This document shows, piece after piece, positions 18,982 through 26,448 of a stretch of 36,092 bases of DNA; position 1 is the first letter of the stretch, and each line of letters starts with the position of its first letter. Both the position numbers and the translations under genes were made by a program. This stretch comes from Deltaproteobacteria bacterium. GTDB lineage: Bacteria; Myxococcota_A; Polyangia; Haliangiales; Haliangiaceae. The stretch covers positions 1-36,092 of the forward strand of contig JAFAOG010000627.1 of the NCBI GenBank assembly GCA_019237945.1. The letters run 5' to 3'. Below the pieces are notes generated by a model that saw nothing but the letters and a program-made list of their open reading frames with translations, had not been told where the DNA came from and did no database searches.

Positions 18982-21633
18982 TTGGACAGGGCCAAGCGCA
19001 GGCGACGCGACCGCATCGCGGGCATCTTCTGGATCCTCGGCGGTCTGGTCGTGGTCGCGCTCGGCGGCGTGCTCGTCGCGACGTCGATGATGGATCCCGA
19101 CGCGGCGGGTCCGCTCGCGAAGCGGTCGCTGCAGTACACGCTCGTCGTGCTCGGCCTCGCCGCGATGCTGCGCGGGCGCGCGCTCTGGCTGCGCCACCGC
19201 CGCGGGCTGGGACGCGTCGTCCCGCTGCGGCTGCTCGTCCTCGGCCTCGTCTACGGGCTGTCGCTCGGCGCGGCCGTCTTCTACTACGCGATCACGTCGA
19301 TCAATGAAGACCTGCCGCCCGACCTGACGAAGCTGCTCGACTACCAGCCGAACCGCAAATCGATCGTGCTGTCGAGCGACGGCGAGGAGGTCGGCACGTT
19401 CTCGATCGAGAACCGGCGCATCGTCCCGCTCGAGCGCATGCCGTCGCACGTGCCGGCCGCGTTCATCGCGACCGAGGACCACCGGTTCTTCGAGCACCAC
19501 GGCTTCGATCCGGTCGGCATCGTGCACGCCGCCGTCGACAACCTGCGCTCGGGCCGCACCAAGCGCGGAGGCTCCGGCATCACGCAGCAGATCATCAAGC
19601 AGACGCTGCTCAACGAAGAGGAAGGCGACGTCTCCGACCTCGGCTGGTCTCCCGAGCGCATCGCGGAGGAGAAGAAGACGCAGAAGTGGAAGCGCAAGCT
19701 CAAGGAAGTCATCCTCGCCGTTCGCCTCGAGCGCGAGCTGACGAAGGCGCAGATCCTCTCGATCTATCTCAACCACGTCTATCTCGGGCATGGCGCGTAC
19801 GGCGTCGGCGCGGCGGCCGAGGCGTACTTCGGCAAGGAAGTGGAAGACCTGACGATCGCGGAGGCAGCGATGCTCGGCGGCCTCGTCGCGTCGCCGACGA
19901 AGTACGCCCCGACGCACGACATGAAGCTCGCGCGAGAGCGGCAGACGCACGTGCTCGAGCGCATGCGCGACGACCACTACATCTCGGAGGCCGAGTACCA
20001 GGCCGCGCTCGTCGAGCCGATCGCGCTCGTCGACGAGAGCGACGTCAACCACCTCGCGTCACCCTACTTCGTCGAGCACGTGCGCCGGCTCGCGACCGAG
20101 CGCTACGGCAACTCGACGCTCTTCAAAGGCGGCCTGCGCTTCTACTCGACGCTCGACTCGCAGATGCAGTCCGCCGCCGAGGGCGCGCTGCGCAAGGGCC
20201 TCGAGGCGCTCGACCGCAAGCTCGGCTTCCGTGGCCCGATCGGAACGGTCTCCGTCGAGCAGCGCGGCGCATGGACCGGCGCCCCCGCGCACCCGCTCTC
20301 CGGCGCCAACGACGACACGAGCGCGCTCGCCGACCAGCTGCTGCCCGAGCAGCGCTACGGCGCGATGGTCGTCGACCTGACGAAGCAAGGCGGCGTGATC
20401 GTCGACCTCGGCCCCAAGCGCCTGCCGCTCGCCGACGCCGACGCGAAGGACGTCCGCAACTGGACCGACGAGAAGACGCACAAGACGCTCGCGCTCGGCG
20501 ACCTGTTGCCCGTGCGGCTCGGCCCCGACGGCACGACCGCGACGGTCGCCCAGCGCCCCGCGCTCCAGGGCTCGATGATCGTCATGGATCCGCACACCGG
20601 CCGCGTGCTCGCGCTGGTCGGCGGCTACGACTGGACCGCGTCGCAGTTCGATCGCGCGACGCAGGCGCATCGCCAGGTCGGCTCGTCGATCAAGCCGTTC
20701 ATCTACTCGGCGTACCTCGAGAGCGGGCGCACGCCCGTCGAGCACATGCACGACGGTCCGTTCAGCGTGACGACGGCGACCGGCGTGTGGACGCCCGCGA
20801 ACTACGACAACAAGTACATGGGCGACGTCACGCTGATGACCGCGCTCGCGTTCTCGCTCAATACGATCAGCGTGCAGATCGCGGTGCAGGTCGGCCTCGA
20901 TCGGATCATCGAGATCATGCGCGGCTTCGGAATCACGTCGCCGATCCCGCGCCACATCTCGATCTCGCTCGGCACGCCTGACCTCACGCCGCTCGAGGTC
21001 GCGACGGGCTACGCCGGCATCGCGAACGGCGGCCGCCGCGTCACGCCGCGCTTCTTCGATCTCGTCACCGACACCGCGGGTAACGTCGTCGAGGATCTGC
21101 GCAGCACGCCGCAGGGCCCGCAGATCATCTCGCCCGAGGTCGACTACGTGCTTGTCAACCTGATGAAGGGCGTCGTCGCGCGCGGTACCGCTCGCTACGC
21201 GCTCGCGCTCGGCCGCCCGACCGCCGGCAAGACCGGCACGAGCGCGAACTACAAGGATGTGTGGTTCAACGGCTTCACGACGGATCTGTTGTGCTCCGTC
21301 TGGGTCGGCCGCGACGACTCGCAGTCGATCGGCGACAAGATCACCGGCGGCGGCGTCAGCGTGCCGATCTGGCTCGACTTCATGCAGAAGGCACATCCGC
21401 GGACGAAGATCCGCGACTTCCCGGTGCCGCCGAACGTCAGCTTCGCGCGCGTCGAGCCGTGGAGCGGCGATCCGGCGAGCCCGTCGCCCGACGCGGTGTG
21501 GATGCCGTTCGTGCGAGGCACCTTGCCCGGCAATTTCCTCTCGGGCACCGCCGTGAAGAGCTTCGACGACCTCGTCCCGCCGCCGCCCGCACCACGTCCG
21601 CCTGCGAAGTGCAGCACGCTGAATTGCTTGTGA
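18982..21633 (+). CDS. Class A penicillin-binding protein (glycosyltransferase/transpeptidase)
   Basis: 883-residue bifunctional peptidoglycan synthase. A basic N-terminus (DRAKRRRRD) precedes hydrophobic segments at about 12-35, 50-62 and 82-100, so there may be more than one membrane helix instead of the usual one. The GT51 domain (about 135-320) has catalytic E165 in ATEDHRFFEHHG. The transpeptidase domain has SSIK (S568, K571), SLN (625-627) and KTGTS (K750), all intact. An insertion between about 395 and 525 is rich in Asp and Lys. The tail is proline-rich and ends with two Cys. The start TTG at 18982 is inferred, since the next ATG lies beyond the first membrane segment. It acts at the periplasmic face of the inner membrane. 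Confidence 0.93.
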   Translation: MDRAKRRRRDRIAGIFWILGGLVVVALGGVLVATSMMDPDAAGPLAKRSLQYTLVVLGLAAMLRGRALWLRHRRGLGRVVPLRLLVLGLVYGLSLGAAVFYYAITSINEDLPPDLTKLLDYQPNRKSIVLSSDGEEVGTFSIENRRIVPLERMPSHVPAAFIATEDHRFFEHHGFDPVGIVHAAVDNLRSGRTKRGGSGITQQIIKQTLLNEEEGDVSDLGWSPERIAEEKKTQKWKRKLKEVILAVRLERELTKAQILSIYLNHVYLGHGAYGVGAAAEAYFGKEVEDLTIAEAAMLGGLVASPTKYAPTHDMKLARERQTHVLERMRDDHYISEAEYQAALVEPIALVDESDVNHLASPYFVEHVRRLATERYGNSTLFKGGLRFYSTLDSQMQSAAEGALRKGLEALDRKLGFRGPIGTVSVEQRGAWTGAPAHPLSGANDDTSALADQLLPEQRYGAMVVDLTKQGGVIVDLGPKRLPLADADAKDVRNWTDEKTHKTLALGDLLPVRLGPDGTTATVAQRPALQGSMIVMDPHTGRVLALVGGYDWTASQFDRATQAHRQVGSSIKPFIYSAYLESGRTPVEHMHDGPFSVTTATGVWTPANYDNKYMGDVTLMTALAFSLNTISVQIAVQVGLDRIIEIMRGFGITSPIPRHISISLGTPDLTPLEVATGYAGIANGGRRVTPRFFDLVTDTAGNVVEDLRSTPQGPQIISPEVDYVLVNLMKGVVARGTARYALALGRPTAGKTGTSANYKDVWFNGFTTDLLCSVWVGRDDSQSIGDKITGGGVSVPIWLDFMQKAHPRTKIRDFPVPPNVSFARVEPWSGDPASPSPDAVWMPFVRGTLPGNFLSGTAVKSFDDLVPPPPAPRPPAKCSTLNCL

Positions 21634-21653
21634 ACCGTGCTAGGTTCCGCGCC

Positions 21654-22124
21654 ATGCGTCAGGGGACTCTGCTGATCGCGCTGCTGTTCGCGACGGCCTG
21701 CAAGATCGACCTCGACCACGCGCCCGATGCGAACACCGGCTGCCAGATGAGCACCGCCGCGTCGTGCGTCGATGCGACCGGCCACACCGACCTCACCTGG
21801 ATCCAGGCCAACGTGTTCACGAAGCAGTGCACGTTCTCGGGCTGTCACAACGGCGACAACACGAAGCAGGGCAAGATCGATTTGCGCGCGGGCCATAGCT
21901 TTGCCACGCTCGTCAACGGTGACAGTGCATTGATGTCGGGAGCGAAGCTTGTCGTCCCCGGGGACCCCAACTCGAGCTACCTCGAGGTCATGCTCGGCAC
22001 CGTGCCGGGCACGATCGACCGCACCGTCGGTCTCATGCCGCAGAACACGGGCGGCTCGCTGCTGTGTTGCCAGAAGCTCGACGCGATCAAAGGCTGGATC
22101 GCGGCGGGAGCGCCGAATAACTGA
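21654..22124 (+). CDS. Cytochrome c-like lipoprotein with CX4CH motif
   Basis: 156 residues with a lipoprotein signal ending FATAC (lipidated C16). The core resembles a small class I cytochrome c: WIQANVFTKQC, then C59-x4-C64-H65 (CTFSGCH), and near the end GLMPQN followed by IKGWIAAGAPNN. The Met of the MPQ segment and the WIxxGA helix are where the sixth heme ligand and last helix of such proteins lie. The canonical CXXCH is replaced by CX4CH, so covalent heme attachment is not certain; many myxobacterial and planctomycete surface proteins share this variant. Extra cysteines (C30, C38 and a CC pair near 138) could form disulfides. A TAGGTT hexamer ends 7 nt before the ATG. Confidence 0.7.
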   Translation: MRQGTLLIALLFATACKIDLDHAPDANTGCQMSTAASCVDATGHTDLTWIQANVFTKQCTFSGCHNGDNTKQGKIDLRAGHSFATLVNGDSALMSGAKLVVPGDPNSSYLEVMLGTVPGTIDRTVGLMPQNTGGSLLCCQKLDAIKGWIAAGAPNN

Positions 22125-22158
22125 AACGCCGATCCCGGTCACTAAGTCCCTGGTTTGC

Positions 22159-22188
22159 TTGACGGGACTCTTCTGCGACCGATACAAA
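22159..22188 (+). promoter_or_regulatory. Promoter of the TolQ/TolR-like operon
   Basis: TTGACG (22159-22164), 18-nt spacer, TACAAA (22183-22188). The predicted start near 22195 leaves an 18-nt leader with a GAGGA Shine-Dalgarno site (22205-22209) just before the ATG at 22213. This is one of only three genes in the window with a clear leader and ribosome-binding site. Confidence 0.5.
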
Positions 22189-22212
22189 TTGAAGGCATAG
22201 AAACGAGGACCG

Positions 22213-22881
22213 ATGAGCTGGCTAAGTGACGTTTTCCAAAAGGGCGGGCCGTTCTTCATCGTCAACACGTTCTTCTTGGCGGTTGTCATCGGCCTGATCG
22301 TCGAGCGCGCGATCTACTTCCTCGGTCGCGGCCACCTCAACGCGAAGGCGTTCCTCGAGCAGCTCCGCAAGCTGCTCTCGGCGAACAACGTCGACCGCGC
22401 CAAGAAGCTGTGTGACGCCACGACCGCTCCGGTCGCCCGCGTGGCGAAGGCGGGTCTCAACCGCCTCCACCGCGGCGAGGCCGCCGTCGCCCAGGCGATG
22501 GAAGAGACGATGACCGACACGCTGCCCGAGGTGAAGACCCGCATCGGCGCACTGTGGTCGCTCGCGAACATCTGCACGCTGGTCGGCCTCCTCGGCACGA
22601 TCACCGGCCTCATCCGTACGTTCTCGTCGATCGGTGACGCGAACCCGGCCGAGCAGCGCGAGAAGCTGTCGCGCGGCATCTCGGAAGCCATGTACAACAC
22701 CGCGTTCGGCCTCTCGATCGCGCTGCTCTGCATGATCGGCCACCTGCTGCTGTCGGCCGCCATGAAGAAGGTCGTCTCCGATCTCGAAGCCTTCAGCCTG
22801 CGCTTCGAGAACCTGCTCGCGGACAGCGGCTCGGCAGCAGCGGCGCGTGCGCCCGCGGCTCCGACCGAGGACCTCGAGTAG
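22213..22881 (+). CDS. MotA/TolQ/ExbB family proton channel protein
   Basis: 222 residues with three membrane segments: one near 15-32 (FFIVNTFFLAVVIGLIVERA), then a large cytoplasmic loop, and two helices at about 115-140 and 158-185. The helix 2 region IGALWSLANICTLVGLLGTITGLIRTF is the MotA/TolQ/ExbB signature. With the two ExbD/TolR proteins that follow it would form a proton-driven motor in the inner membrane that transmits force to the periplasm. A TolQ, TolR, TolR gene order also occurs in the myxobacterial Agl gliding motor. No TonB, TolA or TolB gene follows, so the output partner is unknown. Confidence 0.92.
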   Translation: MSWLSDVFQKGGPFFIVNTFFLAVVIGLIVERAIYFLGRGHLNAKAFLEQLRKLLSANNVDRAKKLCDATTAPVARVAKAGLNRLHRGEAAVAQAMEETMTDTLPEVKTRIGALWSLANICTLVGLLGTITGLIRTFSSIGDANPAEQREKLSRGISEAMYNTAFGLSIALLCMIGHLLLSAAMKKVVSDLEAFSLRFENLLADSGSAAAARAPAAPTEDLE

Positions 22882-22887
22882 TCACCC

Positions 22888-23724
22888 ATGGAGCTCTCGG
22901 CACAGAGAGTTCGCTCGAAAACGCGCAACGCCGTCCGGCGTCGCGAAGATCAGATCGAGCAAGAGGAGATCGAGAGCGGCGAGCTCAATCTGATCCCCTA
23001 CCTCGACATGGTGACGAACCTGATGCTGTTCCTGCTGTTCTCGATCAGCGCGGGCATCATCTTCACCCAGATCGACACGACGCTCCCCGACAAGGCGCCG
23101 CCGTCGACGAACGTCGCGCAGCAGCCGACGCAGCCGAACCCCGACGACCAGCCGCTCAAGATGGTCGTGTCGATCACCAAGGACAAGATGATCCTGTGGT
23201 CGATCACGGGCATCGAGGGCACGCTGCCGGCGCCCAAGGCGATCTTCCCGCGCACCGGCCACGACGGCGACTCGTGCGACGGCCCGTACATGTGCGAGAG
23301 CGGCTACTGCAACAACAGCCTCAAGTGCGCGCAGTCGCCGAGCGTGAACAACGCCCCCGTGCCGACGCCGGTCTACGACTACCGCGCCCTCTCGGCCGCG
23401 CTGTTCGAGATCGCGAACCGCCACTACAACGGCAAGATCCGCAAGCTCGAGACCTATCAGATCATCCTGATGGCCGACGGCACGACGCCCTACGCGACGA
23501 TCGCGTCGACGATGGCGGCGATGCGCTGCAAGCTCGCCGACTTCGACAAGGAGCCCAAGCCCTGCGCGATCCCGACCGAGGACGAAGAGTCGCTCAAGCG
23601 CATGCGCGCGAAGAAGATCTCGGTCTCGCCGGATAACACCGTCCTCGATCCCGAGACCGCGCCGTACGACCCGAACAAGATGGCGCTGTTCTCGACGATC
23701 CTCTTCTCGTCAGGATTCGAGTGA
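22888..23724 (+). CDS. ExbD/TolR-like protein with a Cys-rich periplasmic insertion
   Basis: 278 residues, nearly twice the length of ordinary ExbD/TolR. A long charged cytoplasmic N-terminus precedes one membrane helix (about 41-60), which starts just after the conserved proton-pathway Asp D40 in IPYLDMVTNLMLF. The periplasmic domain is interrupted near residues 125-150 by a four-cysteine loop (C130, C136, C141, C147: CDGPYMCESGYC), like the small disulfide knots in myxobacterial surface proteins. A usual TolR-like fold resumes (YRALSAALFEIANRHY). The gene follows the TolQ gene by 6 nt and its stop overlaps the next start (TGATG). The insertion suggests a dedicated binding partner outside the membrane. 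Confidence 0.88.
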   Translation: MELSAQRVRSKTRNAVRRREDQIEQEEIESGELNLIPYLDMVTNLMLFLLFSISAGIIFTQIDTTLPDKAPPSTNVAQQPTQPNPDDQPLKMVVSITKDKMILWSITGIEGTLPAPKAIFPRTGHDGDSCDGPYMCESGYCNNSLKCAQSPSVNNAPVPTPVYDYRALSAALFEIANRHYNGKIRKLETYQIILMADGTTPYATIASTMAAMRCKLADFDKEPKPCAIPTEDEESLKRMRAKKISVSPDNTVLDPETAPYDPNKMALFSTILFSSGFE

Positions 23725-24299
23725 TGGGGTTCACGCAGCGCGAAGCGCGCACCCTGGTCCGCAAGGCGGTCGCCCGCGTCCCCGAGGGCGAGTCGATCCG
23801 TCACCTCAACATCATGCCGATGATGGACATGATGACGATCCTGCTCGTCGCCTTCATCTTCCAGATGGCGACATCGTCGCTCGAGGTCACCGCGGGCACC
23901 GTCAACCTGCCGCGCACCGAGTCCGACGCCCCGCTCCCCGAAAAAGCGTGGACGCTCGTGATCACGCCCAACGGCATCGTCGTCGAGGGCCAGCCGATCG
24001 TCTCGGTCGCCAACGGCGACGTCGACCCGGCCGAAAAAGAGGGCGGCTCGCTCGGCGTCAAGATCCCGCGGCTCACCAACTTCCTCGCCAAGCTCCACGA
24101 GGAAGAGGTCAAGCAGGTCATGAAGTCCGGCGGCGACCCGAACAAGCAGCCGCCGCCCGAGCTGCTGATCATCGCCGACCGCGTGACCCCGTATCGCCTG
24201 CTCCTGGAAGTGATGTTCTCGGCCAAGCAAAAAGAGGCCGGGTACAAACATTTCCGACTGATCGTCCAGAAGAACTTCCCCACGAAACCGCAGAAGTAG
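23724..24299 (+). CDS. ExbD/TolR-like protein, second of the pair
   Basis: 191 residues (counting from the ATG at 23724; GTG one codon upstream is possible). The conserved Asp D35 lies in MPMMDMMTILLVAFIF at the start of the single membrane helix, and the periplasmic domain (about 55-190) has the TolR/ExbD fold segment RVTPYRLLLEVMFSAKQ near its end. It lacks the cysteine loop of its neighbour. The ATG overlaps the preceding TGA, so translation is coupled. Two different TolR-type subunits per TolQ implies either a heteromeric motor or alternative partners. Confidence 0.9.
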   Translation: MGFTQREARTLVRKAVARVPEGESIRHLNIMPMMDMMTILLVAFIFQMATSSLEVTAGTVNLPRTESDAPLPEKAWTLVITPNGIVVEGQPIVSVANGDVDPAEKEGGSLGVKIPRLTNFLAKLHEEEVKQVMKSGGDPNKQPPPELLIIADRVTPYRLLLEVMFSAKQKEAGYKHFRLIVQKNFPTKPQK

Positions 24300-24348
24300 G
24301 CGCCAGCTAGGTGATCGACAGGCCCCTGGCTGGCCTCTCCCCGCGCGC

Positions 24349-24354
24349 TATAGT
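24349..24354 (+). promoter_or_regulatory. -10 element, leaderless start
   Basis: TATAGT ends exactly 6 nt before the ATG at 24361. The -35 region is weak (CTGGCT 17 nt upstream). The gene may therefore have its own promoter in addition to read-through from the motor operon. Confidence 0.4.
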
Positions 24355-24360
24355 GGACGC

Positions 24361-25080
24361 ATGAAGCTCGTCGGCGAACGCCGTGCCCTGTCGGCGGTCA
24401 TCTTCGCGTTCTACTTCCTCGTCTACCTGATCATCGCGCTCCAGTCGCTGGTGCCGGATCTCGACAAGGCGTTCTACGCGCTCGCGTTCGTCTACGGCCT
24501 CGCCTTCTTCTCGCTCGTCGCCGGCTACTTCTGGGCGCGCTGGTACTCGGTCGGCGTGGGCCTCTACGGCGTGATCACGACCGCAGTCGGCATGTGGCAG
24601 CTCGGTCCCGAGCCGATCCTCGTCTTCGTCGGCGGCACGCACCTCGCGGCGACCCTGATGCTGTGGGGCCACGCGATGTCCGAGGGCTACGACGGCCAGA
24701 CCGCGTGGCGCGAGCGCTTCCACATGGACGACCACGCCGTGCAGCGCCTCGGCCGCTCGGTGATCCGCGCCGGCGTCTCGCTGCCGATGGTCCTGCTCTA
24801 CGCGTTCGCGCCCAAGCCCGGCTCGACGGAGACCGCCCTCGCGGGCGTCGCGCTCCTGCTCGCCGCGTTCGGCCTCCGCGCGCTGGTCCGCCTCCGCACC
24901 TGGGGCGTCCTCGCCCTCGGCGCCGCGGGTGGCCTCCTGCTGACCCTCGCGTCGGTCGACCTCGCGTCGCACTCGACGCTGTTCGTCCTCAAGCCCGCCC
25001 TCGCCGGCGCGCTGCTCGTGAGCGCCGCAACGCCGTGGCTGCGCCCGGCCGTCGCGTTCCTCGGCCTCCGCCGCGTTTGA
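24361..25080 (+). CDS. Multi-pass membrane protein of unknown function
   Basis: 239 residues with about seven hydrophobic segments (near 12-32, 39-60, 68-82, 88-108, 140-155, 160-176, 184-205 and into 215-235) and one short hydrophilic loop at about 112-135 containing FHMDDHAVQR, which carries two His and two Asp. No signature of a transporter or enzyme is recognised. It sits 61 nt after the TolR-like genes and has a probable leaderless promoter of its own. The HxDDH loop could bind a metal, but this is a guess. Confidence 0.7.
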   Translation: MKLVGERRALSAVIFAFYFLVYLIIALQSLVPDLDKAFYALAFVYGLAFFSLVAGYFWARWYSVGVGLYGVITTAVGMWQLGPEPILVFVGGTHLAATLMLWGHAMSEGYDGQTAWRERFHMDDHAVQRLGRSVIRAGVSLPMVLLYAFAPKPGSTETALAGVALLLAAFGLRALVRLRTWGVLALGAAGGLLLTLASVDLASHSTLFVLKPALAGALLVSAATPWLRPAVAFLGLRRV

Positions 25081-25099
25081 TCGGCGCGGGCCGCCGCGT

Positions 25100-25105
25100 T
25101 ACCGT
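25100..25105 (+). promoter_or_regulatory. -10-like element, leaderless start
   Basis: TACCGT ends exactly 6 nt before the ATG at 25112. No clear -35 was found. The spacing matches the other leaderless starts in the window. Confidence 0.3.
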
Positions 25106-25111
25106 TGGGGC

Positions 25112-25675
25112 ATGGGTCTCAAGCCGTGGGGCGCGCTCTGCGTGGCTCTCGCCTTCGCGTTCGGTTCGGCTGCGTGTCAACCGCTGTACGGCGGCAAGCC
25201 GGAGCATCTGAAGAACCCGGAGAAGAAGAAGCGACCGCCGGAGGCGGATGTCGCGGCGGCGCCGGTGTCGTACGTCGAGGACTGCAGCGCGAGCTTCGGT
25301 GACGACCCGAAGAAGCACCATCCAAACGGCGTGGCCGCGCGGCAGAACGTCGATGCGGGCGATACGGCGCTGTCGAGCGCCGAGCATGCCAAGGACGATC
25401 AGCAGCGCGTCGGGCTGATCAAGGAGGCGATCGCGAAGTATCGCGAGGCGCTGATCAAGGACAACTGGAACGTCGATGCGACGATCAAGCTCGCCGTCGC
25501 GTACGACAAGTCGATGCGCAAGGGCTGTGCGATCGCGATGCTCAAGCGCCTGTCGCAGATGGCGGGACACAAGCTGTTCACCGCCGAGGCGACGCGCAAG
25601 CTCGACGACATCGATGCGAACGGCGCGTGGTTCAAGGGCTATCGCAAGGACGCGATGGCAGCGGTGGGTCGATGA
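25112..25675 (+). CDS. TPR-like lipoprotein (first of two tandem paralogs)
   Basis: 187 residues with a lipoprotein signal ending GSAAC (C22), then a Lys/Pro-rich stretch and a conserved cysteine in VEDCSASFGDD. The C-terminal half has TPR-like helix pairs (AIAKYREALIKDNWNVDATIKLAVAYDKS, then KGCAIAMLKRLSQMAGHKLF). The downstream gene has the same layout and residues: AL..D...V.AT..LA.AY.K followed by C.I..L.R..QM..H. The two are probably an ancient duplication. The shared Cys pair may form a disulfide. The function is unknown; a periplasmic scaffold near the TolQ/TolR motor is suggested only by position. Confidence 0.75.
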   Translation: MGLKPWGALCVALAFAFGSAACQPLYGGKPEHLKNPEKKKRPPEADVAAAPVSYVEDCSASFGDDPKKHHPNGVAARQNVDAGDTALSSAEHAKDDQQRVGLIKEAIAKYREALIKDNWNVDATIKLAVAYDKSMRKGCAIAMLKRLSQMAGHKLFTAEATRKLDDIDANGAWFKGYRKDAMAAVGR

Positions 25676-25695
25676 GGAGAGCGAACGAAGTGAGC

Positions 25696-25716
25696 GGGGT
25701 GTTGGGGGTGGGTGGG
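25696..25716 (+). other. Putative G-quadruplex motif between the two TPR lipoprotein genes
   Basis: Four G-runs (25696-25699, 25704-25708, 25710-25712, 25714-25716) with loops of 4, 1 and 1 nt lie on the coding strand, 35 nt before the ATG at 25752. On either side are purine-rich near-repeats of the type GAGCGAA/GAAGTGAGC. If transcribed with the upstream gene it would fold in the leader of the second. Confidence 0.5.
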
Positions 25717-25751
25717 CTTGCATCGGAGGCCGAGCGAAGCGAGGACCACCG

Positions 25752-26369
25752 ATGATGACGAAGTGGCTGCTCGTTCTCGCGCTCGCCGGCTGCCACGAGA
25801 AGCAAGAGGTCACGCCGCCTCCGCCGCCGCTGCGGCCGCAGTCGGAGCCGCCGCAGAAGACCTCGGCCGCGGCAAAGGACTGCGAGCCGACGGATCCGCA
25901 GGCCGAGCTCAAGCCGTACTCGTTCGACCAGCGCTCGATTCCGGAGAGCACGAAGCTCGCGGATCAAGCGACCGCCGAGCTGAAGACCGCGAATGGCGGC
26001 GAGGTCGATCGCCGGACGCACGAGGAGATGCTGACCCAGGCGGTCCAGCACTTCATCGATGCGCTGAAGGCCGACCCGTATGACGTCAAGGCGACGTACG
26101 GGCTCGCGGCCGCGTACGCGAAGATCGGCCGCACGCAGTGCAGCATCAACCTGCTGACGCGCATCCTCCAGATGCGGCCTCACCAGAGCAAGCATGCCGA
26201 GGTCGAGGCGACCCTCGATCGGCTGCTGGGTCGCAAGCAGGTCCTCGATCCCGATTTCGCGGACATGCGCGGCGATCAGCGGTTCCGGGAGCTGATCAAG
26301 AAGATGTGCGAGGGCACGAACGATCCTAACTGCGTGTACGGCGGCCAGGCCGAGGGTCGCGAGCGCTAA
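25752..26369 (+). CDS. TPR-like lipoprotein (second tandem paralog)
   Basis: 205 residues. The lipoprotein signal ends ALAGC (C14) and is followed by a proline-rich spacer (PPPPPLRPQSEPP). A cysteine in AKDCEPTD matches the one in the upstream paralog, as do the helices QHFIDALKADPYDVKATYGLAAAYAKI and TQCSINLLTRILQMRPHQSK. A further Cys pair (MCEGTNDPNC) near the C-terminus is absent from the first copy. The ATG is chosen because it gives the lipobox; there is no recognisable -10 nearby, so it is probably transcribed from the upstream gene through the G-rich spacer. Two hairpins follow the stop. Confidence 0.75.
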   Translation: MMTKWLLVLALAGCHEKQEVTPPPPPLRPQSEPPQKTSAAAKDCEPTDPQAELKPYSFDQRSIPESTKLADQATAELKTANGGEVDRRTHEEMLTQAVQHFIDALKADPYDVKATYGLAAAYAKIGRTQCSINLLTRILQMRPHQSKHAEVEATLDRLLGRKQVLDPDFADMRGDQRFRELIKKMCEGTNDPNCVYGGQAEGRER

Positions 26370-26370
26370 G

Positions 26371-26403
26371 GCCAGGCAGCAGCCTGGTTAGGCCTGACAG
26401 GCC
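26371..26403 (+). terminator. Two adjacent hairpins after the TPR lipoprotein pair
   Basis: The first is CCAGGC-AGCA-GCCTGG (26372-26387), a perfect 6-bp stem. The second is GGCCTG-A-CAGGCC (26391-26403), a 13-bp palindrome. Only a short GTTTGG follows, so it is a weak intrinsic terminator at best and could instead protect the mRNA end. The next promoter starts at 26411. Confidence 0.4.
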
Positions 26404-26410
26404 GTTTGGC

Positions 26411-26439
26411 TTGAGGTCCGGCGGGGGGCCGGGTATGAC
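26411..26439 (+). promoter_or_regulatory. Promoter of the secreted protein gene
   Basis: TTGAGG (26411-26416), 17-nt spacer, TATGAC (26434-26439). The -10 ends 9 nt before the ATG at 26449, so the leader would be at most a few nucleotides. Confidence 0.45.
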
Positions 26440-26448
26440 TCGGACCTC

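Noticed and set aside
16405-20052. An extended minus-strand frame making the TPR protein 1215 residues long
   Set aside because: The first 362 codons lie antiparallel over the PBP gene; the signal peptide begins at the ATG at 18966, which also has a -10-like hexamer 7 nt upstream.
21654-22124. Ordinary CXXCH cytochrome c
   Set aside because: The motif present is CX4CH; classifying it as a standard c-type cytochrome would overstate the evidence.
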